A stretch of DNA of 64,000 bases from Stenotrophomonas sp. ASS1 (lineage in GTDB: Bacteria > Pseudomonadota > Gammaproteobacteria > Xanthomonadales > Xanthomonadaceae). Below the pieces are notes generated by a model. The model was not told the DNA's origin. It was given only the letters and a program-made list of their open reading frames with translations, and made no database searches. The translations under genes and the position numbers were made by a program. The DNA lies in assembly GCF_004346925.1 (NCBI RefSeq), contig NZ_CP031167.1:2810001-2874000 (forward strand). The letters run 5' to 3'. Shown in pieces: positions 49,661-60,012 of this stretch (the stretch's first letter is position 1; every line of letters starts with the position of its first letter).

Positions 49661-50785
49661 GTGCCCCTGCCCGCTTCCCGTCGACGCTTCTTGCAACTGG
49701 CCGGTGCTGGCCTCGCCGTCGCCGGCACCGGCCTACCGCAGCTCGGCCATGCCCAACCCGCGACAGCCGCCGCCCCAGCCCCTGCCGAAGGCGCCGTACT
49801 ACTGAACTTCAACGAATGCCCGTACGGCCCCTCGCCCGCCGCCCAGCAGGCGGCGCGCGACAGCATCGCCAGCTGCGGCCGCTACCGCTTCGCTCTGGCG
49901 GCACAGGTTCGCGATGCCTTCATCGAACAGGCGCGCATCCCGGCTGATCACGTGCGGCTGTATGCGGGTTCCAGCGAGCCGCTGAACCGCGCCGCCGTGC
50001 TATGGACCGGCCCGCAGGCGGGGCTGGTAGTGGCCGACCCGACCTTCGAGACGCTGGGCGAGGTCGCCGCCGCACACGGTGCACACGTGCAGAAAGTGCC
50101 GCTGCGCGAGGACGGTGCACACGACCTGCGTGCGATGGTCGCCGCCGCACACGCACGCCCGACCGGGCTGCTGTATGTGTGCAACCCGAACAACCCGACC
50201 GGCTCGATCAGCCCACCGGATGAGCTCGCCTGGCTGCTGGCCCACAAGCCCGCTTCCACCCGCGTGCTGTTGGACGAGGCGTATCTGCAGTACAGCGAAC
50301 AGCCGAGCCTGATCGCGCAGGTGGCGCGGCGCGATGACCTGATCGTGTTGCGCACGTTCTCCAAGCTATATGGCATGGCCGGCCTGCGCCTGGGCGTGGC
50401 GGCCGCACATCCCGACCGCCTGCGCGAACTGGCCAGCCTCGGCGACAACCCGCTGCCGGTGCCGGCGCTGGCGGCGGCACTGGCCAGCCTGCGCGATCCG
50501 CAGTTGATTCCGCAGCGCCGCCTGCAGAATGCCAAGGTGCGCCAGGCCACCATCGCGTGGCTGGGCAAGCGTGGTTTCAGCTGCGTGCCGTCGGAAGCGA
50601 ACTGCTTCATGGTCGACGTGCAACGCGATGGCAGCGCGTTCGCCAAGGCGATGGCGGACAACGGCGTGGTGATCGGACGCAGCTGGCCGATCTGGCCACA
50701 GCGCGTGCGCGTGACCGTCGGCACCGAAGAAGAAATGGCCGCGTTCCGCCATGCGTTCGCGAAGGTGGCCGGCGTACCGGCCTGA
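49661..50785 (+). CDS. Tat-exported HisC-like PLP aminotransferase
   Basis: A 374-residue class I/II fold aminotransferase starting at GTG 49661, directly followed by a Tat signal (PASRRRFLQLAGAGLAVAGTG). The enzyme core resembles histidinol-phosphate aminotransferase: LLNFNECPYGPSP, CNPNNPTGS, LLDEAYLQYSE and the PLP-lysine motif TFSKLYGMAGLRLG. Export of a PLP enzyme is uncommon and fits Tat, which carries folded cofactor proteins. An ATG frame starting at 49544 in the tandem repeat would bury the Tat signal and is rejected. Confidence 0.88.
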   Translation: MPLPASRRRFLQLAGAGLAVAGTGLPQLGHAQPATAAAPAPAEGAVLLNFNECPYGPSPAAQQAARDSIASCGRYRFALAAQVRDAFIEQARIPADHVRLYAGSSEPLNRAAVLWTGPQAGLVVADPTFETLGEVAAAHGAHVQKVPLREDGAHDLRAMVAAAHARPTGLLYVCNPNNPTGSISPPDELAWLLAHKPASTRVLLDEAYLQYSEQPSLIAQVARRDDLIVLRTFSKLYGMAGLRLGVAAAHPDRLRELASLGDNPLPVPALAAALASLRDPQLIPQRRLQNAKVRQATIAWLGKRGFSCVPSEANCFMVDVQRDGSAFAKAMADNGVVIGRSWPIWPQRVRVTVGTEEEMAAFRHAFAKVAGVPA

Positions 50786-50817
50786 CCCTGTTGGTGGGGG
50801 CGAACCTTGGTTCGCCC

Positions 50818-50916
50818 CATCCACGCATGGCGTGGATCTACTGTTGTGGGTGCCGACCGTTGGTCGGGGTGGGTGCCGACCGTTGGTCGGGGTGGGTGCC
50901 GACCGTTGGTCGGCAC
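50818..50916. repeat. SMAG repeat followed by a 23-bp tandem triplet
   Basis: A minus SMAG copy (50818-50841) is followed by three copies of GGGTGCCGACCGTTGGTCGG with a 23-base period (starts 50848, 50871, 50894), the last ending in GGTCGGCAC. Each unit is itself the palindromic core of a REP without its GTAG head. It sits at the converging ends of the aminotransferase gene and zipA. Confidence 0.88.
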
Positions 50917-50926
50917 GCCATGGCGC

Positions 50927-51664
50927 TTACCAGCGCGGGGTCTTGGTCAGCGGCGGGGCCTGGTGCTGCCGGTCGTAGGCGCGCAGCTCGTCACGGATGT
51001 GTGCGATGCGCTGGCGGCCCAGGGCATTGCGGCTGTCATCCAGCACCACGCCATCCAGCAGTTCAGCCATGCGCTGCACCGTCGGCAGCATCTTCTCCCA
51101 GGCGTCCAGCGCGGTCAGCGGCGCCGGCAGGGTCAGGAAGAAGGCGATGGCCGGGGTTTCCATGGCACGGATGTTGGCCATGTCGAAGCTGCCCGGCTTC
51201 ATGATGCTGGCCATCGAGAAAATCGGGCCGCGCTCGGGGTGACCTTCCACCAGGCGGTGGAACACGTTCATGTGGCCGAACACCAGGCCGGTCTTCTCGG
51301 CCGCCACCACGATGTCTTCGCCACGCAGCTGCTCGCCGGCCCGGGCAGCCACGAACAAGGAGACGATCTTGTCGAAATCCTGGGTGGCGCGCTTGCCGAG
51401 ATCACTGGCGCCCGGGTCGGTTTCGCCCAGACCAAGTTCGGCCTGCTCGCCTTCCGTGCCCATGCCCGGTTCGACGCGGCCATCGGCCACGGCGACGCCG
51501 TCTTCGCCCAGTACCGGTTCGCGGCGCTCGCCGCTGGTCGGTTCCGCGCCTTCCACGCGGCGCCCCTGGGGCTTCTTTTTCGGACGGCCAAACAGGAAGA
51601 TCGCGGCGATCAACAGCAGGCCGGCGGCCAGGATGCCGATGCGCAACAGTGCCGTGTCGGACAT
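50927..51664 (-). CDS. zipA: Cell division protein ZipA
   Basis: A 245-residue FtsZ anchor. An N-terminal membrane helix (LLRIGILAAGLLLIAAIFLFG) leads into a basic patch (RPKKKPQGRR), a charged linker of about 60 residues and the C-terminal ZipA domain (QDFDKIVSLFVAARAGEQLRGEDIVVAAEKTGLVFGHMNVFHR; FFLTLPAPLTALDAWEKML). The linker is shorter than in E. coli (328 residues). It lies 46 bp downstream of smc on the same strand, the common smc-zipA arrangement in Xanthomonadaceae, which ligA often follows; here the aminotransferase gene sits between zipA and ligA. Confidence 0.95.
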   Translation of the reverse strand: MSDTALLRIGILAAGLLLIAAIFLFGRPKKKPQGRRVEGAEPTSGERREPVLGEDGVAVADGRVEPGMGTEGEQAELGLGETDPGASDLGKRATQDFDKIVSLFVAARAGEQLRGEDIVVAAEKTGLVFGHMNVFHRLVEGHPERGPIFSMASIMKPGSFDMANIRAMETPAIAFFLTLPAPLTALDAWEKMLPTVQRMAELLDGVVLDDSRNALGRQRIAHIRDELRAYDRQHQAPPLTKTPRW

Positions 51665-51710
51665 TCGATAGGTTCTCCGGCTAGTTCATTCAGGTAACTA
51701 GGATGGCACG

Positions 51711-54700
51711 TCAGGCCGCGCCCGCCAATCGCGCGGCTTCTTCCAGGTCCACGCTGACCAGGCGGCTGACGCCCGGCTCGCGCATGGTCACGCCCGACAG
51801 CTGGTGCGCGGCCTCCATCGTCGCTTTGTTGTGGCTGACGAACAGGAACTGCACCTTTTCGCTCATTTCCTTGACCATGTTGGCCAAGCGGCCGACGTTG
51901 GCTTCGTCCAGCGGCGCGTCCACCTCGTCCAGCAGGCAGAACGGCGCGGGGTTGAGCTGGAAGATGGCGAACACCAGCGCCACCGCGGTCATCGCCTTCT
52001 CGCCGCCGGACAGCAGCGAGATGCTGGACACGCGCTTGCCCGGCGGACGCGCCATGATGGTCACACCGGTGTCGAGCAGGTCTTCACCGGTCAGTTCCAG
52101 GTAGGCGTGGCCGCCACCGAACAGGCGCGGGTACAGCGCCTGCACGCCAGCGTTGACACGATCGAAGGTGTCCTTGAAACGACCGCGGGTCTCGCGGTCG
52201 ATCTTGCGGATCGCATCTTCCAGGGTTTCCAGCGCGGTGGTCAGGTCGGTGTGCTGCGAATCCAGGTAGTCCGAACGCTGCGAAGCCTCGCCGTACTCGT
52301 GGATGGCGGCCAGGTTGACCGGCTCCAGCCGGCGCATGCGGCCATCGATCTGGTGCACGGCCTGCTCCCAGTCACCCAGGCGGGCGTCCTCGGGCAGTGC
52401 ATTGAGCACGTCCTGCAGCACGAACCCGGCCTTCTCTACCGCGCCCTGCAGGGTATCCGCGCTGAGCACCAGCGCCTGCTGGTCCAGCTTGCGCTGCGAA
52501 ATACGCTCGCGCTGGGCCAGCGCCTGTTCGTCACGCTGGTGACGGGTCTGCTCGTAATTGCGCAGCTCGGCGTCGATGCCGTCCAGCAGCGTGCGCGCCT
52601 CGGTCAGCACGCGATCGGCCCGCACACGCTCTTCCAGTGCGTTCTGGTGCTCGGCCTGCAGCGACTCGACCGGCGAATCACCTTCGTCCAGCTGCGAATG
52701 CAGTTCGCCCAGTCGCGAATCCAACTGCCCGCGCTGGGTACCCATGCGTTCCAGCGCCTGGCTCAGTGAAGCCAGCTGCGCCCGCTGCGATTCCAGGGTC
52801 AGCGCCAACGAGTGCGAGCGCTCGCGCACTGCTCGCGCGGCGTCTCTGGCCAGATCGCGGGCCTCGGTCAGCTGGCGGCGCTCGCCCTCCAGCCGCTGCC
52901 GGGTCGATTCCAGGTCGCCCATGCTGCTGACCGCGTTTTCCAGCCGCGAGCGCGCTTCACGCGCCTGCTCGTTATTGGCTTCCAGCGTTTCCTGCAGCTG
53001 CTTCAGTTCGCCTTCGATGCGGTCGATGCGCGTGCGCGCCGCCTCCACCTTGCCCTGCTGCCCCTGCAATTGGCCAGCCAGTTCAGAGACCGCACGATGG
53101 GCCTGGTACAGCGCACGCTGTGCGTCTTCGCGCTGCTGCTCGGCAGCCTGCAACTGCTCACGGAAACCAGAAAGCTGCTCTTCCAGCTCGGCCTCGCGGT
53201 CCTGCAGCTGCTCGATCTGCTCGCGCAGCTCGTTGATCTCGCGCTCGCGCAGCAGCGCGCCCTGCTGGGCAGCACCGGAGCGCGATACGCGCAGCCAGCC
53301 CTGGCCCAGGCGCTCGCCGCTCTGGGTGATGATCGAATCGCCTTCCGGAAGAGTGCCCTGCAACACCTTCGCCTCGGACAAGTCCTTGGCTGCGTGCAGG
53401 TGTGCCAGCAGTCGACGGATCGCGGCCGGGCCACGCACGCGAGCCGCCAGCGAGGTCGGCGCGACCTTCAGGTCCGCGCCATCGTTGGCGACCAGTGCGA
53501 TGTGGCCCTCGCCAAGTTCGCCGAGCGCATCGACCAGGCTGGCCGGATCATCAACCAGCACGCCTTCGATCAATTGGCCCAGCGCACTTTCCACCGCGTT
53601 TTCCCAGCCGGCATCCACGTCCAGGCGTTCGCCGACACGCGCTGCCGAATCCAGCCCACGCGCCTTCAGCCACGCCACGGCAGCGCCCTGCTCCTGGCCC
53701 AGCGCGGCCTGCTGCAGGGTTTCCAGCGAGGCAAGGCGACCGCGCAGGCCGTTGGCCTGCTTGCGCAGTTCGGCCAGTTCGTTCTGGCCATTGCGCTGCT
53801 GTTCCTGCACGGCCGCCACGCCCTGCTTGCGCAGCTCGACGTCTTCGCTCAATTCATCCAGCGCAGTCTTCTGCGTGTCGTGCTGCAGGTGCAGCTGCTC
53901 GAAGGCTTCTTCCAACGCGTCCACGTCCAGGCCGGCGCGCTCGGCGGCCAGGGCCTCGCGACGCCGGTCAGCGTCGAGGATCTGCTTGTCCAGGTAGTCC
54001 ACGCGCGTGCGCTCGACATCGCCGGCGCGCGACGCCTCCGAACTCTGCGAGGTGTGCTGCTCCCAGCGCTGCTGCCAGCTGGCCAGCCGGTCCTCGGCCT
54101 CGCGCAGGCTTTCCTGCTTGATCTCGTTCTCTTCCTGCAGTTCTTCCAGCTGCGGGGTGGCGGCCTCGACCGCCTCGCGCAGCACCTTCAGCTTGGCCTC
54201 ATCACCACTGATGTGCTGGCCCAGTTCCGCCAACGCCTGGCGGGTCTCGTCGCGCGCCTTGTGCAGGCGCTGCGACAGTTCGCGCTGGTGCTGGATCTGC
54301 TGTTCCACGCGCGCCAGCGTGCTGCCAACCTGGTAAACCGCAGCCTGCGCAGTGTTGAGCGCATCGGCGGCCTCTTCGCGTCGAACGCGCGAGGTCTCGA
54401 TGCGGGCCTCGGCGTCACGCTGGTCGGCGATCAGCTGCTGCAGCTTCGTCTCTTCCTGCGACAGCCCTTCGCGGAGCTTGGACAGGCGACCGTCCAACCC
54501 GCGGAACTCCAGGGCCTTCCACTCGGCATCCTTGACCCGGCGCTCTTCCTGCAGGGCCCGGTACTGCTCGGCCTGCTTGGCCTGGCGCTTGAGGTGCTCG
54601 AGCTGCTTGCTGATCTCGTCACGCAGGTCGCCCAGCCGGTCCAGGTTCTCGCGGGTGTGGCGGATGCGGGTCTCGGTCTCCTTGCGGCGCTCCTTGTACT

Positions 54701-55214
54701 TGGAGATGCCGGCCGCCTCTTCCAGGTACACGCGCAGGTCTTCCGGGCGCGCCTCGATGATCTGGCTGATCATGCCCTGTTCGATGATCGAGTAGCTGCG
54801 CGGGCCCAGACCGGTGCCGAGGAACAGGTCGGTGATGTCGCGCCGGCGGCATTTGGTGCCGTTGAGGTAATAGTTGCTGGTGCCGTCGCGGCTGACGGTG
54901 CGCTTGACCGAGATTTCGTTGAACGAGGCGTACTCGCCCGAAATCGTGTGGTCCGAGTTGTCGAAGATCAGCTCGACGGTGGCCTGCGACACCGGCTTGC
55001 GGGCATTGGAACCGGAGAAGATCACGTCGGTCAGCGAGTCGCCGCGCAGGCGGCTGGCCGAGCTCTCGCCCATGACCCAGCGCACGGCGTCGATGATGTT
55101 CGACTTGCCGCAGCCATTGGGTCCCACCACGCCGGTCATGTTGGTCGGCAGGTGCAGGGTGGTCGGATCGACGAACGACTTGAAGCCGGACAGCTTGATC
55201 GTGGAAAGACGCAT
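51711..55214 (-). CDS. smc: Chromosome segregation SMC protein
   Basis: A 1167-residue ABC-type ATPase for chromosome condensation and segregation, acting with ScpA/ScpB. The Walker A is GPNGCGKSNIIDAVRWVMGE (residues ~32-51). Two long coiled coils flank the hinge (GQLIEGVLVDDPASL, AARVRGPAAI). The C-terminal head has the signature LLSGGEKAMTAVALVFA and Walker B PFCLLDEVDAPLDEAN. The length is typical of the family. Presence of SMC rather than MukBEF fits Xanthomonadaceae. Confidence 0.98.
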   Translation of the reverse strand: MRLSTIKLSGFKSFVDPTTLHLPTNMTGVVGPNGCGKSNIIDAVRWVMGESSASRLRGDSLTDVIFSGSNARKPVSQATVELIFDNSDHTISGEYASFNEISVKRTVSRDGTSNYYLNGTKCRRRDITDLFLGTGLGPRSYSIIEQGMISQIIEARPEDLRVYLEEAAGISKYKERRKETETRIRHTRENLDRLGDLRDEISKQLEHLKRQAKQAEQYRALQEERRVKDAEWKALEFRGLDGRLSKLREGLSQEETKLQQLIADQRDAEARIETSRVRREEAADALNTAQAAVYQVGSTLARVEQQIQHQRELSQRLHKARDETRQALAELGQHISGDEAKLKVLREAVEAATPQLEELQEENEIKQESLREAEDRLASWQQRWEQHTSQSSEASRAGDVERTRVDYLDKQILDADRRREALAAERAGLDVDALEEAFEQLHLQHDTQKTALDELSEDVELRKQGVAAVQEQQRNGQNELAELRKQANGLRGRLASLETLQQAALGQEQGAAVAWLKARGLDSAARVGERLDVDAGWENAVESALGQLIEGVLVDDPASLVDALGELGEGHIALVANDGADLKVAPTSLAARVRGPAAIRRLLAHLHAAKDLSEAKVLQGTLPEGDSIITQSGERLGQGWLRVSRSGAAQQGALLREREINELREQIEQLQDREAELEEQLSGFREQLQAAEQQREDAQRALYQAHRAVSELAGQLQGQQGKVEAARTRIDRIEGELKQLQETLEANNEQAREARSRLENAVSSMGDLESTRQRLEGERRQLTEARDLARDAARAVRERSHSLALTLESQRAQLASLSQALERMGTQRGQLDSRLGELHSQLDEGDSPVESLQAEHQNALEERVRADRVLTEARTLLDGIDAELRNYEQTRHQRDEQALAQRERISQRKLDQQALVLSADTLQGAVEKAGFVLQDVLNALPEDARLGDWEQAVHQIDGRMRRLEPVNLAAIHEYGEASQRSDYLDSQHTDLTTALETLEDAIRKIDRETRGRFKDTFDRVNAGVQALYPRLFGGGHAYLELTGEDLLDTGVTIMARPPGKRVSSISLLSGGEKAMTAVALVFAIFQLNPAPFCLLDEVDAPLDEANVGRLANMVKEMSEKVQFLFVSHNKATMEAAHQLSGVTMREPGVSRLVSVDLEEAARLAGAA

Positions 55215-55409
55215 AGGGGTTCCGGACTGGGGCCGGCAAGCGGCCTGCGTTTACCCTCCAAGTCATTGATCCTGCTGGGATCGATGCCCGTGGAACGGGT
55301 GTGACGCCCTGAGTATACCGATGTGGCCGTGTTCTACGAATGGGCGTGGAACATTGTCCAGCCCTGCCTCGTCGGCCGGACGTCGCTCGACACCCCGAAC
55401 CGGAGCCAT

Positions 55410-55441
55410 AAAACAAAACGGGCACCCTTGCGGGCGCCCGT
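55410..55441 (-). terminator. Intrinsic terminator of the rpsF-rpsR-rplI operon
   Basis: On the minus strand, a 10-bp GC stem (55432-55441 with 55419-55428; one mismatch-tolerant G-T pair) around GCAA is followed by TTTGTTTTAT. It is 33 bases after the rplI stop and is the best intrinsic terminator in the window. Confidence 0.85.
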
Positions 55442-55473
55442 TCTGCGGTGATTCCAGGCCTTGCGGCGTGGGA

Positions 55474-55923
55474 TCAGGCTTCGGCGACGACGACGACCTT
55501 GACGGTGGTCTCGACGTCGGCGTGCAGGTGGACCAGCACGTCGTATTCGCCGATGTTGCGGAAGGCGCCTTCGCCCAGGATGACTTCGCTCTTTTCCAGC
55601 GGCAGGCCGGCGGCGGTGAAGGCCTCGGCGATGTCGCGCGGGCCAACCGAGCCGTACAGCTTGCCTTCGGTCGAAGCGTTGGCGGCGATGGTCACGCTCG
55701 CGCCTTCCAGCTTGGCCTTGCGGCCTTCGGCGTCAGCGTGGATGGCCTGGGCCTTGGCTTCGTATTCGGCGCGCTTGGCTTCGAACTCGGCCTTGTTGCT
55801 CTCGGTGGCCGGCACGGCCTTGCCCTGCGGCACGAGGAAGTTACGGCCGTAGCCCGGCTTCACGTCGACCAGGTCGCCCAGGTTGCCGAGGTTGGTGACT
55901 TTCTGCAGGAGGATCAGCTGCAT
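55474..55923 (-). CDS. rplI: 50S ribosomal protein L9
   Basis: A 149-residue large-subunit protein, the same length as E. coli L9. The N-terminal domain ([40 protein letters not shown]) has the L9 signature, followed by the long connecting helix ([23 protein letters not shown]) and the C-terminal RNA-binding domain ([44 protein letters not shown]). Last gene of the operon. Confidence 0.99.
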   Translation of the reverse strand: MQLILLQKVTNLGNLGDLVDVKPGYGRNFLVPQGKAVPATESNKAEFEAKRAEYEAKAQAIHADAEGRKAKLEGASVTIAANASTEGKLYGSVGPRDIAEAFTAAGLPLEKSEVILGEGAFRNIGEYDVLVHLHADVETTVKVVVVAEA

Positions 55924-56028
55924 GGTATTGCTCCAGATAAGTTATTCGTTAGCGAGGCGATGCCCCGCAACAAAGGCTGTCCGAATAGCTGGCACAGCGG
56001 GGGCGGCACCGGGCCGCCCCGCCGGGCA

Positions 56029-56259
56029 TCAGACGTCGTGGTTGTCGGTGTACGGGATCAGGGCCAGGAAGCGAGCGCGCTTGACGGCGGTCGCCAGCTG
56101 ACGCTGGTACTTCGACTTGGTACCGGTGACGCGGCTCGGCACGATCTTGCCGTTCTCGGTCAGGTACTGGCGCAGGGTGTTGAGATCCTTGTAGTCGATC
56201 TCCTTCACACCTTCAGCAGTGAACTTGCAGAACTTGCGGCGACGGAAGAACTTGGACAT
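56029..56259 (-). CDS. rpsR: 30S ribosomal protein S18
   Basis: A 76-residue small-subunit protein ([46 protein letters not shown]...), with the S18 core [34 protein letters not shown] intact. It binds S6 as a heterodimer on 16S rRNA. It starts 11 bases after the rpsF stop, so the two subunits are made together. Confidence 0.99.
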   Translation of the reverse strand: MSKFFRRRKFCKFTAEGVKEIDYKDLNTLRQYLTENGKIVPSRVTGTKSKYQRQLATAVKRARFLALIPYTDNHDV

Positions 56260-56270
56260 GGGAAGGCTCC

Positions 56271-56708
56271 TTAGGCGGCGGAAGCGGCGTCGTCGCCGGC
56301 TTCGTTGTCAGCGGTGTTGTTGGACTCGCCTTCTTCGTCGTCACGACGACGGCGCTCACCGCGCTCCGGCTTGTCACCCTTCTCGTCCTTGCTCTTCATG
56401 ATCAGCGACTGCTCGGTGTCAGCCTCGTCACGCTTGATGACCAGGTTGCGCAGCACGGCGTCGTTGAAGCGGAAGCTTTCGGTCAGTTCGTTCAGAACGG
56501 CCTGGTCGGCTTCGATGTTCATCAGCACGTAGTGGGCCTTCACCAGGTTCTGGATCGGGTACGCCAGCTGGCGGCGGCCCCAGTCTTCCAGACGGTGGAT
56601 GGTGCCGTTGCCGTTCTCGACCAGCGACTTGTAGCGCTCGATCATGGCCGGGACCTGCTCGCTCTGGTCCGGGTGGACCATGAACACGATTTCGTAATGA
56701 CGACTCAT
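56271..56708 (-). CDS. rpsF: 30S ribosomal protein S6
   Basis: A 145-residue S6. The conserved fold ([56 protein letters not shown]) ends near residue 105. A long charged tail ([17 protein letters not shown]...GDDAASAA) follows; in E. coli this tail receives glutamates added by RimK. First gene of the rpsF-rpsR-rplI operon. Confidence 0.99.
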   Translation of the reverse strand: MSRHYEIVFMVHPDQSEQVPAMIERYKSLVENGNGTIHRLEDWGRRQLAYPIQNLVKAHYVLMNIEADQAVLNELTESFRFNDAVLRNLVIKRDEADTEQSLIMKSKDEKGDKPERGERRRRDDEEGESNNTADNEAGDDAASAA

Positions 56709-56840
56709 GTTTTTTTTCTACCTTTCGGATGTGGCCTTGCGGCCGGACAGCCCCCCGCCGTTGATACCGCGGTGGGGCAAGGATTCCCGCCGGGGAGGCA
56801 GGAAGCCGCGCATTATGGCGCAGATGGGGGTGCCGGGCAA
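56709..56840 (-). promoter_or_regulatory. Promoter and structured leader of the rpsF operon
   Basis: On the minus strand a -35 TTGCCC (56835-56840) and a -10 CATAAT (56812-56817) are exactly 17 bases apart. The ~100-base leader contains GGCCGCAAGGCC (hairpin) and CCGAAAGG just before an A-rich run and the ATG. S6:S18 is known to bind a hairpin with a CCG bulge in its own leader; this leader has CCG elements in a suitable place, but I cannot confirm the fold. Confidence 0.55.
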
Positions 56841-56870
56841 CCGGCGGGCCACAGGGCAACCTGAACCGGG

Positions 56871-57413
56871 CTACCCCAGATCCACATGAAGGCGGTGCTG
56901 GCCGCATTCCAGGCACTGGAACAGGCAGCCGACCATCATCCCGTCCCGGCTCAGGTGCGCCAGCACCCAGTCGGCGTCGCGTGGATTGACTGCCGCCACA
57001 TCTGGCCGGACCTGGTCGAGGATGGGCAGCAGATCTTCGCTGCCGGCGTAACCGAGGAAGGCGCAGGGCCGCTCACAATGGCTCAGCCAGACCGATTGCT
57101 GCCAGGACGAGTAGCCCGGGGTGCGCTCGCAGATCTCCAGCAGCAGCTCGCGGGCGATGGTCGGCGGCGGATCGGCCGGATCCGGGGATACCCCCTCGAT
57201 ATCGCTCCAGCCGGTGAATTCACCCTCGTAACTGGCCACTGCCCTGCCATCGGCAATGCACCAGGGGCACAGGTAATCGGGGCTCAGAACGGAGTAGAAC
57301 GGCCCCCGGTAGCGCAGTGTGCGCGGCTGACCGCAGCAGTCGCAGACCCCGTCGACCTCTTCGAAGGAGAGGGCGTAGGCGTTGGGGTGATAAATGAAAA
57401 GCGGTCGTTCCAT
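56871..57413 (-). CDS. CbrC family (UPF0167) protein
   Basis: A 180-residue protein with FIYHPNAYALSFEEVDGVCDCCGQP, YLCPWCIADGRA and two more cysteines near the C-terminus (LFQCLECGQHR); the CxxC pairs suggest a metal site. The family includes E. coli CbrC (colicin E2 tolerance), but its biochemical function is unknown. It ends 162 bp upstream of the rpsF start on the same strand, with the rpsF promoter in between. Confidence 0.85.
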   Translation of the reverse strand: MERPLFIYHPNAYALSFEEVDGVCDCCGQPRTLRYRGPFYSVLSPDYLCPWCIADGRAVASYEGEFTGWSDIEGVSPDPADPPPTIARELLLEICERTPGYSSWQQSVWLSHCERPCAFLGYAGSEDLLPILDQVRPDVAAVNPRDADWVLAHLSRDGMMVGCLFQCLECGQHRLHVDLG

Positions 57414-57430
57414 CCGTGGATCCCTTCCCC

Positions 57431-57453
57431 GCCGACCAAGGTCGGCATCTACC
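57431..57453 (-). repeat. SMAG repeat (single)
   Basis: Reads GTAGATGCCGACC then the inverse GGTCGGC on the minus strand. It lies between the CbrC-like gene and the A-type carrier gene. Confidence 0.75.
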
Positions 57454-57491
57454 AGCGCCCGGCCATGCCCGGCGGACGCCAGAACCAGCCC

Positions 57492-57830
57492 TCAGGCCTT
57501 GTCGGCGTCGGTGGTGAAGCTTTCGCCGCAGCCACACTCGGCGGTGGCGTTCGGGTTGCTGAACGTGAACGTTTCGCTCAGGCCGTGCTTGCCGAAGTCG
57601 ATCACGGTGCCGTCCACCAGCGCCAGGCTCTTGGCGTCGACGTAGATCTTCACGCCGTCCTGGTCGAACACGGTATCGCCCTCGCGCTCGTCGCGGGCCA
57701 GGTCGGTGATGTGACCCCAGCCCGAGCAACCGGTCTTGGTCACGCCGAAACGCAGGCCCAGCGCGCCGGGGGTCTGGGCGACAAAGCGCTGCACGCGCTC
57801 GAAGGCAATGGGGGTCAGGCTGACGGCCAT
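57492..57830 (-). CDS. A-type iron-sulfur carrier (HesB/IscA family)
   Basis: A 112-residue protein that accepts and delivers Fe-S clusters. The three conserved cysteines are in KTGCSGWGH (C35) and ECGCGESF (two near residues 99-101). The first motif is TGCSGWGH rather than the common GGCSGxxY. The start at 57830 (MAVSLTPIAFERV) matches the family; the longer frame is not needed. Divergent from asnS. It could be IscA, SufA or ErpA in role; I leave the symbol blank. Confidence 0.88.
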   Translation of the reverse strand: MAVSLTPIAFERVQRFVAQTPGALGLRFGVTKTGCSGWGHITDLARDEREGDTVFDQDGVKIYVDAKSLALVDGTVIDFGKHGLSETFTFSNPNATAECGCGESFTTDADKA

Positions 57831-57958
57831 GGGGCTACTCCAGAGGTACGGGGACATTATAAGGAGCCGTTGCCACGAAAAATGCCTCGCAAGCAGAACG
57901 CTGCAACCGGTAAACTCCCGTGTTCACAGATCGAGTCGATCAGCAGAGGATTCAAGTC

Positions 57959-59353
<1,395 letters not shown>

Positions 59354-59383
59354 GCCCCACACGACCACGGAGGTACCGCTCCC

Positions 59384-59683
59384 ATGACCCTGTTCTTCGC
59401 CCTCTGTTTCGTCGGCGTTGCAGTGGCCGGGTTCAGTGCCTTCGTGATCTTCTGGCCGCTGACCCTGGTGCACGTACGCGACCGCCATCCGGCGCTCGCC
59501 GAGCGCTTCGGCAGCGGCGCCTTCCTCAAGCCCGATGCCCTGGCCTGGCTGCTGCGCCGTGACTATCGCCAGCAGCCGGACCGCTCGCTGTCCGGGCTGG
59601 CGACGCCGGCCTGGGTATCGCTGCTGACCCTGCTGGCCGGACTGGGCATGGCCGCCCTGCTCTGGCTGGCCTCGCTCTGGTAA
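59384..59683 (+). CDS. Small two-helix membrane protein
   Basis: A 99-residue protein with membrane helices at residues ~4-26 and ~76-97, joined by a charged cytoplasmic loop (HVRDRHPALAERFGSGAFLKPDALAWLLRRDYRQQPD). I do not recognise the family. It starts 30 bp after asnS, ends 7 bp before the next gene and is probably co-transcribed with the following two genes. Confidence 0.7.
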   Translation: MTLFFALCFVGVAVAGFSAFVIFWPLTLVHVRDRHPALAERFGSGAFLKPDALAWLLRRDYRQQPDRSLSGLATPAWVSLLTLLAGLGMAALLWLASLW

Positions 59684-59690
59684 CACATCC

Positions 59691-60005
59691 ATGAATGACA
59701 TCACCGCCTCGCGCGACAGCTGGTGGCTGGCCAGCCTCGGCAACACCCTGATCTGGGCGCGCCTGCGCGTGCGCCCGGCCGGCACCGCCGAAGTGCTCGA
59801 CAGCGACGGCAACACGCTGAGCTATGACAGCGAAGACACCGCGCGTTCGCAGCTGTTCGACGCCGAATTCGTCGAGTACGACGGCCTGGACGAGGAAGAC
59901 GCGCTGGTGCGCGGCTTCAGCCTGCACGAAGTGCAGCCGCCGCAGGCCGACAGCGACGAGGGCCTGCGCGGCCGCATGATCCAGTCGCTGGGCGGGCGCG
60001 CCTGA
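59691..60005 (+). CDS. Small acidic protein, function unknown
   Basis: A 104-residue soluble protein (MNDITASRDSWWLASLGNTLIWARLRVRPAG...) with a compact beta-rich pattern ending SLHEVQPPQADSDEGLRGRMIQSLG. No known motif. It is 7 bp downstream of the membrane-protein gene and 7 bp upstream of the PaiB-like gene, so all three may be one transcript. Confidence 0.65.
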   Translation: MNDITASRDSWWLASLGNTLIWARLRVRPAGTAEVLDSDGNTLSYDSEDTARSQLFDAEFVEYDGLDEEDALVRGFSLHEVQPPQADSDEGLRGRMIQSLGGRA

Positions 60006-60012
60006 CCCCTGC

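Noticed and set aside
52812..55304. 830-codon plus-strand frame opposite smc
   Set aside because: Antisense shadow of smc with Leu/Gln/Ala-rich low-complexity translation and no ribosome site.
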